Shown here: in pieces, positions 5,279-13,731 of the stretch
Position numbering within the stretch: position 1 is the first letter of the stretch
How the letters are laid out: each line of letters opens with the position of its first letter
Source: Tolypothrix sp. NIES-4075
Lineage (GTDB): Bacteria > Cyanobacteriota > Cyanobacteriia > Cyanobacteriales > Nostocaceae
Length of the DNA: 64,000 nucleotides
NCBI RefSeq assembly: GCF_002218085.1
Contig: NZ_BDUC01000003.1
Coordinates: forward strand, 97,666 to 161,665
Reading direction: 5' to 3'
Notes under the pieces: generated by a model
Database searches by the model: none
Seen by the model: the letters and a program-made list of their open reading frames with translations, nothing else
Told to the model about the DNA's origin: nothing
Program-made: the position numbers and the translations under genes

Positions 5279-6655
5279 ATGACAATTGAATTAAAAACTC
5301 TGGGTATTGATGTTTCAAAATCAAGTGTCACTGTCCATGTTCTAACATCTTATCCTAAAGGAGGTTTAAAGAGTTACTGGGAGAAAACTAGGAACAAAGC
5401 ATCAACTTTCTACCCAACTTTCTACAGCAACCCAGACGCAAAGAAGAAACAAAAAAGTGCATTTGACTTTGCTGATTACTTAAATGAAAGTAAACCGGAT
5501 GTAGCGATTTTAGAACCTACAGGCAATCATTACTCACGACTTTGGGCGTCGATATTAGAAAGCCTGGGGGTAAAAATTCTCTGGGTGGGGCATATCGAAT
5601 TGCGGCGCTATCGTGGGGGGAAGAATCTGCCTAATAAGTCAGATGCTGCTGACGCTTTGGCGATGGCTGCATATCCCCTCGATGTGGAACACCACACATC
5701 CGAGGGGGAATTAAATTTAAAATACTTCCTCATGCACCGTCCTGACCCTATCGACGAGTTGAGAGAACTGTGTCAGCAATTGGAACATCTCAACCGCGTA
5801 CAAAGCCCGATAATTAATTATGCACGGCAAATGCTAGCTTGGCAGTTTCCAGAGGTTGCACACATTAAGTCTGAAAGTAGCATTTATCTACCGCCATTAT
5901 GGGGATGGCTAGCTCTACGCGAAGAAGAAGTATTTCCCCAAAGCTGGGCGCGGTTGCAAAATCAATATAGTAGATCGATAGCAATTGCTTACAATCTCAG
6001 TATTGATCCACTGTTGCGGCTTCATGCTGACTGGTTGTGTGATATCAAAAAAACAGAGCAGCGCTTAGAAGGGGAAATTGCCAAACTGTTGGCATCAGAG
6101 TGTTTTGGTGTTTACAACGCTATTTTTGACGCTTTTGGCTTTGGGTTGCGAGTGCGATCGCGCTTACTGAGTCGCATTTATCCGTTTGAGGCTTTTCTAA
6201 GTGCTGAGGGGAAACCGCTGATTGAGCATGAAACCAGAGAAGTTAAGAAAGTGGAGAAAGAGCGCCGCGACGGGGTAAATATAATTAAAGCTTTTCCTGG
6301 GGATATTAAACGGACTAAGCGCAACCGTTCCCGCGACGCCTTTAAAATGCGGATCGGGATGGGGACGGTGCTTGAGCAATCGGGTGATGAGTTAATTGAA
6401 AAAGCATCCGGTTCGGCGCTGTGTCGGATGGCGTTGTGGCAGTATGTTTTGTGCCAAGTTGAAACCGGGAAATTAAAGCATAACCCAGTTACACAAAAGC
6501 TTCTAGACTATAAGGATAGTTTAAAAAATCTCACAACCCCTCAAGGCAAGCAGCTACTTAACGGTAAGCATTTGCAGGGTAAACTTATGGCGAAAGTTGC
6601 AAACATGCTTTTTGATGAATTGGTCAAAGCGATCGCGTCAAAGGAAACTAACTAG
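5279..6655 (+). CDS. IS110-family-type DEDD recombinase
   Basis: 458 residues. The N-terminal RuvC-like DEDD domain shows Asp11 in LGIDVSKSSV, Glu79 in AILEPTGNHY, and Asp122/Asp125 in NKSDAADALAMAAY. The C-terminal part (MRIGMGTVLEQSGDELIEKASGSALCRMALWQY, about residues 358-390) matches the Transposase_20 domain that supplies the serine nucleophile in IS110 enzymes. It is longer than most family members (roughly 330-400 aa). Family enzymes recombine DNA using an element-encoded bridge RNA. The 290-bp leader holds a hammerhead ribozyme and other structure. The stop is 1 nt before the start of a GNAT gene, so the element has almost no right-hand non-coding end, or it has been co-opted into a host operon. 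Confidence 0.85.
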   Translation: MTIELKTLGIDVSKSSVTVHVLTSYPKGGLKSYWEKTRNKASTFYPTFYSNPDAKKKQKSAFDFADYLNESKPDVAILEPTGNHYSRLWASILESLGVKILWVGHIELRRYRGGKNLPNKSDAADALAMAAYPLDVEHHTSEGELNLKYFLMHRPDPIDELRELCQQLEHLNRVQSPIINYARQMLAWQFPEVAHIKSESSIYLPPLWGWLALREEEVFPQSWARLQNQYSRSIAIAYNLSIDPLLRLHADWLCDIKKTEQRLEGEIAKLLASECFGVYNAIFDAFGFGLRVRSRLLSRIYPFEAFLSAEGKPLIEHETREVKKVEKERRDGVNIIKAFPGDIKRTKRNRSRDAFKMRIGMGTVLEQSGDELIEKASGSALCRMALWQYVLCQVETGKLKHNPVTQKLLDYKDSLKNLTTPQGKQLLNGKHLQGKLMAKVANMLFDELVKAIASKETN

Positions 6656-6656
6656 A

Positions 6657-7499
6657 GTGAAAGTCTATCGATATCAGGATGCAAATCAATTTTATGACCG
6701 GGTAAAAGATTACTTGCTCACAGATGAAGCACTTCATAACGTGCAGCTTAGACTTTGCCACAGCTTGATTCACAATCCCGAAAGCTTCGAGGAAAAGCCA
6801 CTTTTAGCAACCGTGGAAGTTGAGGGAGATATCCTTGCAGTAGCAATGAGAACACCACCCCGGAACTTGCTGTTGTCCAAGATACAGGATTTTCGGGCAA
6901 TAGAGGCGATCGCTCAAAATTTACACCTCACAGAAAATTCATTACCGGGGGTTACTGCTCCCACAAATGAAGCAAAAGCCTTTGCAGAAACTTGGCGATC
7001 GCTTACCAGTCAATCCTACGAAATGAAAATGGCGTTGCGTGCTTTTCAATTGAAACAGGTTGAGAAGATTTCTCAAGCAACCGGTCAATTACGTCAAGCG
7101 ACTGAGTGCGATCGCGAATTGCTGATCGATTGGTTTGAAGCCTTTGGGGTGGAAGCTTTGGGTATTGCTCTTACAAATACAGAACGCGCTGTTGAGCGTC
7201 ATTTACAGCGAGGTACAGCTTACCTTTGGGAGAATGAAACCTCCGTCTCAATGGCTTGTCATGTTGGGATAACGCCCAACGGTGCGGCAATTAGTCTAGT
7301 GTACACACCACCGGAACACCGTGGCAAGGGTTACGCTAGTTCTTGTGTCGCAGCTTTGAGCCAGACTTTACTATCTCGCGGACACAAATACTGCTTTTTG
7401 TTCACCGACTTGGCAAACCCGACTTCTAACCATATTTATCAAGCGATCGGTTATCAATCGGTAGGAGATTTGTATGATTGTTCTTTCTTTAGGGAATGA
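6657..7499 (+). CDS. GNAT family N-acetyltransferase (copy 1)
   Basis: 280 residues from GTG 6657. This start is preferred because the protein then begins VKVYRYQDANQFYDRVKDYLL, aligned with MKVHRYEDASQFYERVKDYLL of the next gene. The C-terminal half carries the GNAT acetyl-CoA loop in PPEHRGKGYASSCVAALSQ and the motif LVYTP before it; the end FLFTDLANPTSNHIYQAIGYQ is a classic GNAT motif B. The substrate is unknown. It is a tandem paralogue of the following gene and lies 1 nt after the recombinase stop, which suggests transcriptional read-through from the element. Confidence 0.85.
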   Translation: MKVYRYQDANQFYDRVKDYLLTDEALHNVQLRLCHSLIHNPESFEEKPLLATVEVEGDILAVAMRTPPRNLLLSKIQDFRAIEAIAQNLHLTENSLPGVTAPTNEAKAFAETWRSLTSQSYEMKMALRAFQLKQVEKISQATGQLRQATECDRELLIDWFEAFGVEALGIALTNTERAVERHLQRGTAYLWENETSVSMACHVGITPNGAAISLVYTPPEHRGKGYASSCVAALSQTLLSRGHKYCFLFTDLANPTSNHIYQAIGYQSVGDLYDCSFFRE

Positions 7500-7535
7500 T
7501 TTATTCACGCTCCAGACGCGGAGGCACAGAGTAAG

Positions 7536-8396
7536 ATGAAAGTTCATCGGTATGAAGATGCAAGTCAATTTTATGAGCGAGTTAAAGATTACTTGCTGAG
7601 TCAGGAAGCACTTCATTTCCTGCTGCTGGGAATTAGCAACGTTTTAATTTACAACCCAAAACGCTATGGGGAAAAGCTTTATTTAACAACTGTAGAAACA
7701 GACGGAAATATTGTTGCAGTTGCGATGAGAACACCACCTCACAGGTTACTTTTATCTAAGATACAAGATTTTGCAGCAGTGAAGGCGATCGCTCAAGATT
7801 TACACCTCACCCAATCATTACCGGGAGTTACTGCTCCCATGAATGAAGCAAAAGCTTTTGCGGAAACTTGGCGATCGCTAACTGGTCAATCTGACCAATT
7901 AATGAAGAAGCTGCGTACCTTTCAACTGGAAAAAGTGCAGCCGATTTCTTCAGCGCAAGGTAATTTACGGATAGCGACAGAAACAGACAGAGAACTTCTT
8001 TTGCGCTGGTATGAAGCCTTTTCGCTGGAAACAAGTGGTAGTGTTGAGTCAGATCCAAAACGCTGGATTGAACACACTTTGCAGCAAAGTACTGCTTACA
8101 TTTGGCAAGATAAAATTCCTGTCTCTATCGCTTGTCGTGGGGGAATAACGCCTAACGGTGCGAGTATTAATATGGTGTACACACCTCCAGAATATCGCAA
8201 GAAGGGTTACGCCAGTACTTGCGTAGCGGCATTGAGTCAAACTTTATTGAACCAAGGATATAAATACTGCTTTTTGTTTACTGACTTGGCAAATCCTACA
8301 TCCAATCACATATACCAAAGCATTGGTTATCAACCTGTAAATGATTGGTATGATTATTCTTTTATAGAAAACAATGTCATTGATGTCTCAGGATAA
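7536..8396 (+). CDS. GNAT family N-acetyltransferase (copy 2)
   Basis: 286 residues, with the same architecture as the upstream copy: an N-terminal GNAT-associated half (MKVHRYEDASQFYERV...) and a C-terminal acetyltransferase half with PPEYRKKGYASTCVAALSQ for acetyl-CoA binding and LANPTSNHIYQSIGYQ. In the acetyl-CoA loop the usual R-G-x-G becomes R-K-K-G, so affinity may differ from copy 1. Its last 23 bp overlap the start of the dehydratase gene. Confidence 0.85.
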   Translation: MKVHRYEDASQFYERVKDYLLSQEALHFLLLGISNVLIYNPKRYGEKLYLTTVETDGNIVAVAMRTPPHRLLLSKIQDFAAVKAIAQDLHLTQSLPGVTAPMNEAKAFAETWRSLTGQSDQLMKKLRTFQLEKVQPISSAQGNLRIATETDRELLLRWYEAFSLETSGSVESDPKRWIEHTLQQSTAYIWQDKIPVSIACRGGITPNGASINMVYTPPEYRKKGYASTCVAALSQTLLNQGYKYCFLFTDLANPTSNHIYQSIGYQPVNDWYDYSFIENNVIDVSG

Positions 8397-9348
8397 TTCT
8401 ATCACCATAACTGACGTACAAGCAGCTGCAAAACGTCTTGATGGTATCGCCCATCGTACCCCAGTTATAACTTCCAGAACTGTTAATCAACGCATCAACA
8501 GCCAAGTATTTTTTAAATGCGAAAATTTTCAACGCACTGGATCTTTCAAATTTAGAGGTGCATATAATGCGCTGTCGCAACTATCGGAAACACAAAAACA
8601 AAAAGGCATTTTGACATTTTCATCCGGGAATCATGCTCAAGGAATCGCCTTAGCGGGAAAATTATTAAACATTCCCACCACAATTGTAATGCCTGATGAT
8701 GCACCCGCCGTCAAACAAACTGCTACTAGCGGTTATGGTGCGGAGGTGATTCTATATAATAGAGAGCAAACCAACAGAGAAGAATTAGCCCAAAGTTTAG
8801 CACAAGAAAGAGGTTTAACACTCATTCCGCCTTACGACCATCCTGATATAATTGCTGGGCAAGGTACAACAGCTTTAGAACTAATTGAAGAAGTTGGCGA
8901 ATTGGATTTGCTATTAGTTTGTTGTGGGGGTGGAGGATTACTTTATGGTTGTGCGATCGCATCCAAAGCACTTTCACCAAATTGCCAAGTAATTGGTGTA
9001 GAACCACAACTAGCCGACGATGCTACACGCTCATTTCATAGCAAAATTTTACATACTGTAAACAATCCTAATACGATTGCTGACGGTGCGCGTACTCCCA
9101 GCTTGGGTAAAATAACTTTCCCGCTCGTGCTGGATTATGTTGATAATATGGTGACGGTATCTGAAGAAGCAATTCTTCGCACCATGTTCTTTTTGTGGTC
9201 ACGTTTAAAAATAGTCGTTGAACCCACCGGAGTGTTAGCAGCAGCAGCTTTATTAGAAGGCATAGTAACAGCACCAGAGGCAAAAATTGGTGTAATAATC
9301 AGCGGTGGTAATGTCGATTTAGCGCAAATTAGTAAACTATTTTCCTGA
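8374..9348 (+). CDS. PLP-dependent serine/threonine dehydratase family enzyme
   Basis: 324 residues, fold type II PLP enzyme (threonine dehydratase, serine racemase or hydroxyaspartate ammonia-lyase group). The PLP lysine is Lys59 in TGSFKFRGA. The substrate-carboxylate loop is SSGNHAQG, and the phosphate-binding glycine loop is CCGGGGLLYG. There is no C-terminal ACT regulatory domain, so this is the short catabolic or racemase type rather than biosynthetic IlvA. The first ATG (8374) overlaps the GNAT gene; ATG 8383 (MSQDNSITITDVQAA) is an equally good start. Confidence 0.88.
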   Translation: MSLMSQDNSITITDVQAAAKRLDGIAHRTPVITSRTVNQRINSQVFFKCENFQRTGSFKFRGAYNALSQLSETQKQKGILTFSSGNHAQGIALAGKLLNIPTTIVMPDDAPAVKQTATSGYGAEVILYNREQTNREELAQSLAQERGLTLIPPYDHPDIIAGQGTTALELIEEVGELDLLLVCCGGGGLLYGCAIASKALSPNCQVIGVEPQLADDATRSFHSKILHTVNNPNTIADGARTPSLGKITFPLVLDYVDNMVTVSEEAILRTMFFLWSRLKIVVEPTGVLAAAALLEGIVTAPEAKIGVIISGGNVDLAQISKLFS

Positions 9349-9496
9349 GTATTTTAATTAGCTGGTGCATATTCTCAGACTATATAAATGTAAATAAAAA
9401 CTCTGCGTCCCTTAGCGCTGACTCAGTGTTCCTCTGCGTTGAAAAACGCTTTGACGCATAGCTATACTTAATATAAAGACTTTTTTACATAAAATC

Positions 9497-9790
9497 ATGA
9501 TTACTTTTGTGAATGTTTTCACCGTTTTACCAGAAAAGCAAGAAAATGCTTTCCTCAATATCCAAAAAGTCTACATGGATGTTGTTAAGCATCAGCCAGG
9601 ATTCATTTCTGCCAAGTTACTTGTCAGCGATGATAATACAAGAGTCACTGCGATCGCTAACTGGGAAAGCGAAGCCGATTTGAAAGCGATGAGAGAAACT
9701 CCAGGCTTTAAAGATTTACACAATCCCCAATTTTATCAAGCCATTGTTTCTAACGATGGTCATGTATACAGTACTGTGGTTGACGTTTAG
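9497..9790 (+). CDS. Antibiotic biosynthesis monooxygenase (ABM) domain protein
   Basis: A 97-residue single ABM-fold protein (MITFVNVFTVLPEKQENAFLNIQKVYMDVVKHQPGFISAKLL...IANWESEADLKAMRETPGFKD). The family has a ferredoxin-like dimeric beta-barrel and includes heme-degrading and quinol monooxygenases as well as many proteins of unknown substrate. The start of the kptA gene lies 20 bp after its stop, so they may share a transcript. Confidence 0.82.
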   Translation: MITFVNVFTVLPEKQENAFLNIQKVYMDVVKHQPGFISAKLLVSDDNTRVTAIANWESEADLKAMRETPGFKDLHNPQFYQAIVSNDGHVYSTVVDV

Positions 9791-9809
9791 GCGCAGTTCT
9801 CATCCCAAT

Positions 9810-10364
9810 ATGGACAATTTTCGTCTGGTAAAAATCAGCAAATATCTCAGCAAACATCTACGACATCAACCAGAAAGAATCGGCATTACCCTTTTTCCTG
9901 GTGGTTGGGTTGCTGTCAATCAACTATTAGCAGCTTGTAAAAAACATCAGTTTCCTATCAGCCGCGACGAGTTGGATTTAGTCGTAGAATATAACGACAA
10001 ACAACGCTTTTCCTTTGATTCTACAGGCACTCTCATTCGCGCTAACCAAGGACATAGTGTAGAAGTCGATTTGCAGCTAGAACCTGTTGTTCCCCCGGAT
10101 GTCCTCTATCACGGTACAGGGCATAAAGCCGTTGAATTAATTCTGCAAACCGGACTTTGTAAAATGTCCCGCCATCATGTCCATCTTTCAGCCGATATTG
10201 TTACCGCGACAACTGTTGGTGCAAGGCACGGTAAACCGATAGTTTTTGCTGTAAATAGTCAAGCAATGTATCAGGCAGGTTATGAATTTTACTGTTCTGA
10301 TAATAATGTTTGGTTAGTAGATAATGTACCACAAGAGTATCTACAACAGATAAAAATACTTTAG
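9810..10364 (+). CDS. kptA: RNA 2'-phosphotransferase (Tpt1/KptA family)
   Basis: 184 residues from ATG 9810 (MDNFRLVKISKYLSKHLRHQPERIGI). The family moves a 2'-phosphate from RNA to NAD+, giving ADP-ribose 1'',2''-cyclic phosphate; in eukaryotes it finishes tRNA splicing, while the bacterial role is less clear. Visible family motifs are KxLSKxLRHxP at the start, GWV at 29-35, LYHGTGHKA, HHVHLSAD and ARHGKPIVF near the C-terminus. The reading frame continues upstream into the ABM gene, but the Tpt1 consensus begins at this Met. Confidence 0.9.
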   Translation: MDNFRLVKISKYLSKHLRHQPERIGITLFPGGWVAVNQLLAACKKHQFPISRDELDLVVEYNDKQRFSFDSTGTLIRANQGHSVEVDLQLEPVVPPDVLYHGTGHKAVELILQTGLCKMSRHHVHLSADIVTATTVGARHGKPIVFAVNSQAMYQAGYEFYCSDNNVWLVDNVPQEYLQQIKIL

Positions 10365-10457
10365 TTTTCTTAACATCTATTAGTTATCTCTTACGATAGA
10401 AGAATAGGCTCATAACTAATTGATAGAGTAATAGTAAGATTATTGATGGACTAGAAA

Positions 10458-10730
10458 ATGAACATTATTGCTTGGATTATTCTCGGTCTTATAGCCGGAG
10501 CGATCGCTAAAGCTATTTACCCAGGTCGTCAAGGCGGTGGTATCCTCACAACAATGATTTTAGGTATAATTGGCGCTATTGTGGGGGGAACCATAGTTAC
10601 TATCTTAGAGACAGGAAAACTACAATTTGCTGCCGCTTCTCTCAGTATTCCGGGTGTAATTGTTGCTGTGATTGGTGCTATAATTGCTATTTTCCTTTGG
10701 GGATTAATTGCTGGACGTACTAGTGTTTAG
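10458..10730 (+). CDS. GlsB/YeaQ/YmgE family stress-response membrane protein
   Basis: 90 residues and three hydrophobic helices with glycine zippers (IAWIILGLIAGAIAKAIYPG, GILTTMILGIIGAIVGG, IVAVIGAIIAIFLWGLIAG). This is the transglycosylase-associated protein family of small inner-membrane proteins often induced by osmotic or general stress. Residues RQGGGILTTMILGIIGA are typical of the family. It starts after the weak Shine-Dalgarno GACTAGAAA. Confidence 0.88.
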   Translation: MNIIAWIILGLIAGAIAKAIYPGRQGGGILTTMILGIIGAIVGGTIVTILETGKLQFAAASLSIPGVIVAVIGAIIAIFLWGLIAGRTSV

Positions 10731-11115
10731 TTGAATGGCAATAAGAATTGTGGTTAGAGCCAATTTATTAGGAACTAACTCATTACTCTTTCAAGTATAT
10801 AAAAATACTCCACTTGCTTAACGCTAGTGGAGTATTTAGTTATATATCCGGGTAAATATTAATAGCGCTAACGAAAGCAGCATATGAATCCGTGATTTGG
10901 CATTATACGTCAAAAATTGAACATATTGTAGAGACGTGCCTGTGGAACGTCTCTACGATTCATTCCACGGTTATGCAATGCCCGTGATTTACCTTACTTG
11001 AATATTTCAATTCTCACTCTTCGAGAAAATTGTAGATACACCCTAATCTTTATTTGAAAAAATCGAACTACTCTTTAGGTATATGCAGCCTAATATCTAA
11101 TCTGGATTACCCTGA
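10731..11115. other. Intergenic region with dispersed palindrome
   Basis: Two converging genes flank it. An inverted repeat GTAGAGACGT/ACGTCTCTAC lies at 10928-10956. A weaker hairpin at about 10808-10836 (CTCCAC...GTGGAG) could terminate the GlsB-like gene. No coding sequence was seen. Confidence 0.6.
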
Positions 11116-11307
11116 TTATTGTAAAGATTTTTTAAATTCATCTTTTATGTTTTCAGCGGTGTGAATAACTTGAGCCTCAGCTTGCTTTACTTTGCCTTCA
11201 GCCTTATCTTCTGGATTGCCAGTCAATTCACCAAGAGCTTCTTGAACCTTACCTTCAATATTTTTAGCAGTTGCCTTGATTCTATTTTCAGCACTCATAT
11301 CTTTCAC
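11116..11307 (-). CDS. CsbD family protein
   Basis: 63 residues, hydrophilic and helical (MSAENRIKATAKNIEGKVQEALGELTGNPEDKAEGKVKQAEAQVIHTAENIKDEFKKSL). The CsbD signature NIEGKVQEALGELTGNPEDKAEGKVKQ is clear. CsbD is a general-stress protein family of unknown biochemical role. An earlier in-frame Met (MKD-) precedes MSAENRI; the later one fits the family start. Confidence 0.92.
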   Translation of the reverse strand: MKDMSAENRIKATAKNIEGKVQEALGELTGNPEDKAEGKVKQAEAQVIHTAENIKDEFKKSLQ

Positions 11308-11500
11308 CTCTGTTAATTCTTATTTTGTCACCTAATAATATAATATATCGATATATAATTTATTTGATAACTAGACTTTAGATAGATTTTTTATATAAAC
11401 ATCGCCTTTTATGGATAGATGCAAGTAAAAGTTAAAAAAATTAATAAATGTAATCAAATTATGATTTCAGCAAATAAAAATATTTAAGGAAAGTCTAGAC

Positions 11501-12385
11501 GTGGCAATTAAGCAAAAGAAAAATATATGGAAAAGTGAATTTAATAACATAATTAGGGGTGCAAGTGGAGGATTTTTGTTTGGCATTCCCTTGCTTTATA
11601 CGATGGAAGTTTGGTGGATAGGTTCACTAGCAAAACCACGAATGATGATGGTAGCGATCGCACTGACATTTATTGTAGTTTTCTTACTCAATCAAACTGA
11701 AGGCTTTCGCAAACGCAGACATGCAGCCCAAGCTTATGACGCAGTATTTGATACTATAGAAGCGATAGCGATCGGCATAGTTTGCTCTGCTTTTGTGCTG
11801 TTATTATTGCGAGAAATTACACTAGAAACTGCCCTCAAAGAAGCTGTAGGTAAAATCATCTTTGAAAGTGTACCATTTTCATTAGGGGTAGCATTAGCGA
11901 ATCATTTTTTAGGAGATAGCCGTAACGCCAATACACAACAAAATGATGAGGCAAACAAAGCTCCTCAGCAGAAAAATCCAGATGAGTTACAAGCGACTTT
12001 CGCCGATATTGGCGGAACTCTCATTGGTGCAACTGTAATTGCTTTTAATATTGCCCCAACAGATGAAATTCCCATGTTAGCGGCAGCGGTGTCTCCATTC
12101 TGGCTTTTATCAATTATTGCTGCGTCTTTGCTAATTTCTTATGGAATTGTATTTCAAGCGGGTTTTTCAGATCAACAAAAGCGCAGACAGCAACAAGGAA
12201 TTTTTCAACGCCCATTAAGTGAAACTATTATGTCTTATTTAGTGTCGCTGGTAGCAGGTGCTTTTATGTTGTGGTTCTTTCAAAAGTTGACATTTAGCGA
12301 TCCTTGGACAATGTGGTTAGATCATGCTTTGCTGCTTGGTTTACCTGCAACAATTGGCGGTGCAGCTGGAAGGTTAGCGATATGA
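11501..12385 (+). CDS. TIGR02587-type integral membrane protein
   Basis: 294 residues from a GTG behind AAGGAAAG. At least seven membrane helices are visible (GASGGFLFGIPLLYTMEVWW, MMMVAIALTFIVVFLL, AIAIGIVCSAFVLLLL, TLIGATVIAFNIAPT, PFWLLSIIAASLLISYGIVF, YLVSLVAGAFMLWFFQ, HALLLGLPATIGGAAGRL). It matches the uncharacterised TIGR02587 family, which is almost always followed by a TIGR02588 gene, as here with an ATGA overlap. The function is unknown; co-occurrence suggests a two-protein membrane complex. Confidence 0.82.
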   Translation: MAIKQKKNIWKSEFNNIIRGASGGFLFGIPLLYTMEVWWIGSLAKPRMMMVAIALTFIVVFLLNQTEGFRKRRHAAQAYDAVFDTIEAIAIGIVCSAFVLLLLREITLETALKEAVGKIIFESVPFSLGVALANHFLGDSRNANTQQNDEANKAPQQKNPDELQATFADIGGTLIGATVIAFNIAPTDEIPMLAAAVSPFWLLSIIAASLLISYGIVFQAGFSDQQKRRQQQGIFQRPLSETIMSYLVSLVAGAFMLWFFQKLTFSDPWTMWLDHALLLGLPATIGGAAGRLAI

Positions 12386-12780
12386 ATCAAACAGAACAAC
12401 GACCAAAGCGATCGCCTGCTGAATGGGTTACATTTAGCGCTGCAACACTCGTCCTCACGGTAATTATCGGTCTGGTATGTTACACCTGGGTAAATGATAA
12501 CCATGAACCTCCCATTCTTTCTGTAACTAACAAACAGAAAATTCGCGAGGTAGATGGACAATTTTATGTCCCCTTTGAAATCATTAATAACGGCGGAGAA
12601 ACAGCCGAATCAGTGCAAATTATCGCTGAATTAAAAATCAACAATCAAGTTATAGAAACAGGAGAACAACAGATTGATTTTTTATCTCGTAGCGAAAAAG
12701 AAGAAGGAGCTTTTGTATTTAGCACTGACCCTCGCAAAGGTCAATTAACTCTGCGAGTTGCCAGCTATAAGTCACCTTAG
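12382..12780 (+). CDS. TIGR02588-type membrane-anchored protein
   Basis: 132 residues. One N-terminal transmembrane helix (WVTFSAATLVLTVIIGLVCYTWV) precedes an extracytoplasmic beta domain (PPILSVTNKQKIREVDGQFYVPFEIINNGGETAESVQIIAELKIN) of the kind seen in TIGR02588. It starts at ATG 12382 with a 4-bp overlap on the partner's stop; a longer in-frame reading exists but starts inside the partner. This is the second half of the conserved pair. Confidence 0.82.
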   Translation: MNQTEQRPKRSPAEWVTFSAATLVLTVIIGLVCYTWVNDNHEPPILSVTNKQKIREVDGQFYVPFEIINNGGETAESVQIIAELKINNQVIETGEQQIDFLSRSEKEEGAFVFSTDPRKGQLTLRVASYKSP

Positions 12781-12837
12781 TATTAAAAAGTTAGGAACCC
12801 CAAACTAGAGACGGGAAATTTAGCGTCTCTACAACTT

Positions 12838-13605
12838 TTAAACGCCGACTTTTGACTTAGACCAAACGCCATTTTCATCTTCATCATATTGCTGATGAAC
12901 TGCTTCCCAAGCAGCATGTTCTGCTTTAGTTTGGTCATTTGACTCATTGAACACAGCGTTATAACGCTCCATAAATGTGCGTTGAGCGTCAAGAGAAAGA
13001 TGAGAGCGAACCTCAGGAGACAAATCCTCTATACTATTGCAAGCACCAGCACAAGCGCGAGCCAATGTTGCTTCAATTGTGTGAATCTCTTCACCACCAG
13101 CACTTTCTAACAAAAGTTGAAATTCACCAGCGCGATCGCTTGCAACTTCTGCCATCACTAAAAACTCACCAGCTTGTAACCGAGTTTGGTAGATAGCGGC
13201 TTTATCTTCTGGCATACCTAATGTGGTGAGAACCGACACCAAACCAGCACCCGCACTGCCGGCGATCGCACCACTAGCTGCTCCTAACAGTACTGCACCA
13301 ATCGGACCTGCTGCCACAATCGGACCGACAAAAGGAATAAATAATACACCTACACCTGAAAGTAAGCTGAGGAAGGAACCAAACAAAGAACCAAAAATGG
13401 CTCCTGTTCTCAAACCTCCCAAAATCACATCCCTTTTACTGATGAAACCAGCAATTCGAGTTTCCGACTGAAAGTTTCTGCCCATCACCGAGATATGATC
13501 TCTTGACACACCCCGCTCTATTAAACGTCGAATAACGTCATCAATTTGTTTTTGCTCTTTAAAAACAGCAGAAATAGTACGTTCTGCCTTATATGCTTCA
13601 GTCAT
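12838..13605 (-). CDS. General stress (DUF1269/GSP17M-like) protein with ChaB domain
   Basis: 255 residues. Residues 5-60 (AERTISAVFKEQKQIDDVIRRLIERGVSRDHISVMGRN) form the ferredoxin-like N-terminal domain common to 'general stress protein 17M' proteins. Residues 80-150 are a glycine/alanine-rich hydrophobic hairpin (GSLFGSFLSLLSGVGVLFIPFVGPIVAAGPIGAVLLGAASGAIAGSAGAG) that could insert in membrane. The C-terminal about 65 residues (LSPEVRSHLSLDAQRTFMERYNAVF...EHAAWEAVHQQY...WSKSK) match ChaB. It lies beside Dps, CsbD and GlsB genes, a local grouping of stress proteins. Confidence 0.75.
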   Translation of the reverse strand: MTEAYKAERTISAVFKEQKQIDDVIRRLIERGVSRDHISVMGRNFQSETRIAGFISKRDVILGGLRTGAIFGSLFGSFLSLLSGVGVLFIPFVGPIVAAGPIGAVLLGAASGAIAGSAGAGLVSVLTTLGMPEDKAAIYQTRLQAGEFLVMAEVASDRAGEFQLLLESAGGEEIHTIEATLARACAGACNSIEDLSPEVRSHLSLDAQRTFMERYNAVFNESNDQTKAEHAAWEAVHQQYDEDENGVWSKSKVGV

Positions 13606-13731
13606 TTTGATGCACCTTATATCTTGCTTTTTTATCAGGAAAACTAAGAATGCAGATGCGGAAATATTTTCTCTACCCGCATCTGCATTCTCCTAATCAC
13701 ACATTATGGATTACGCTATATCTGCTTACGC

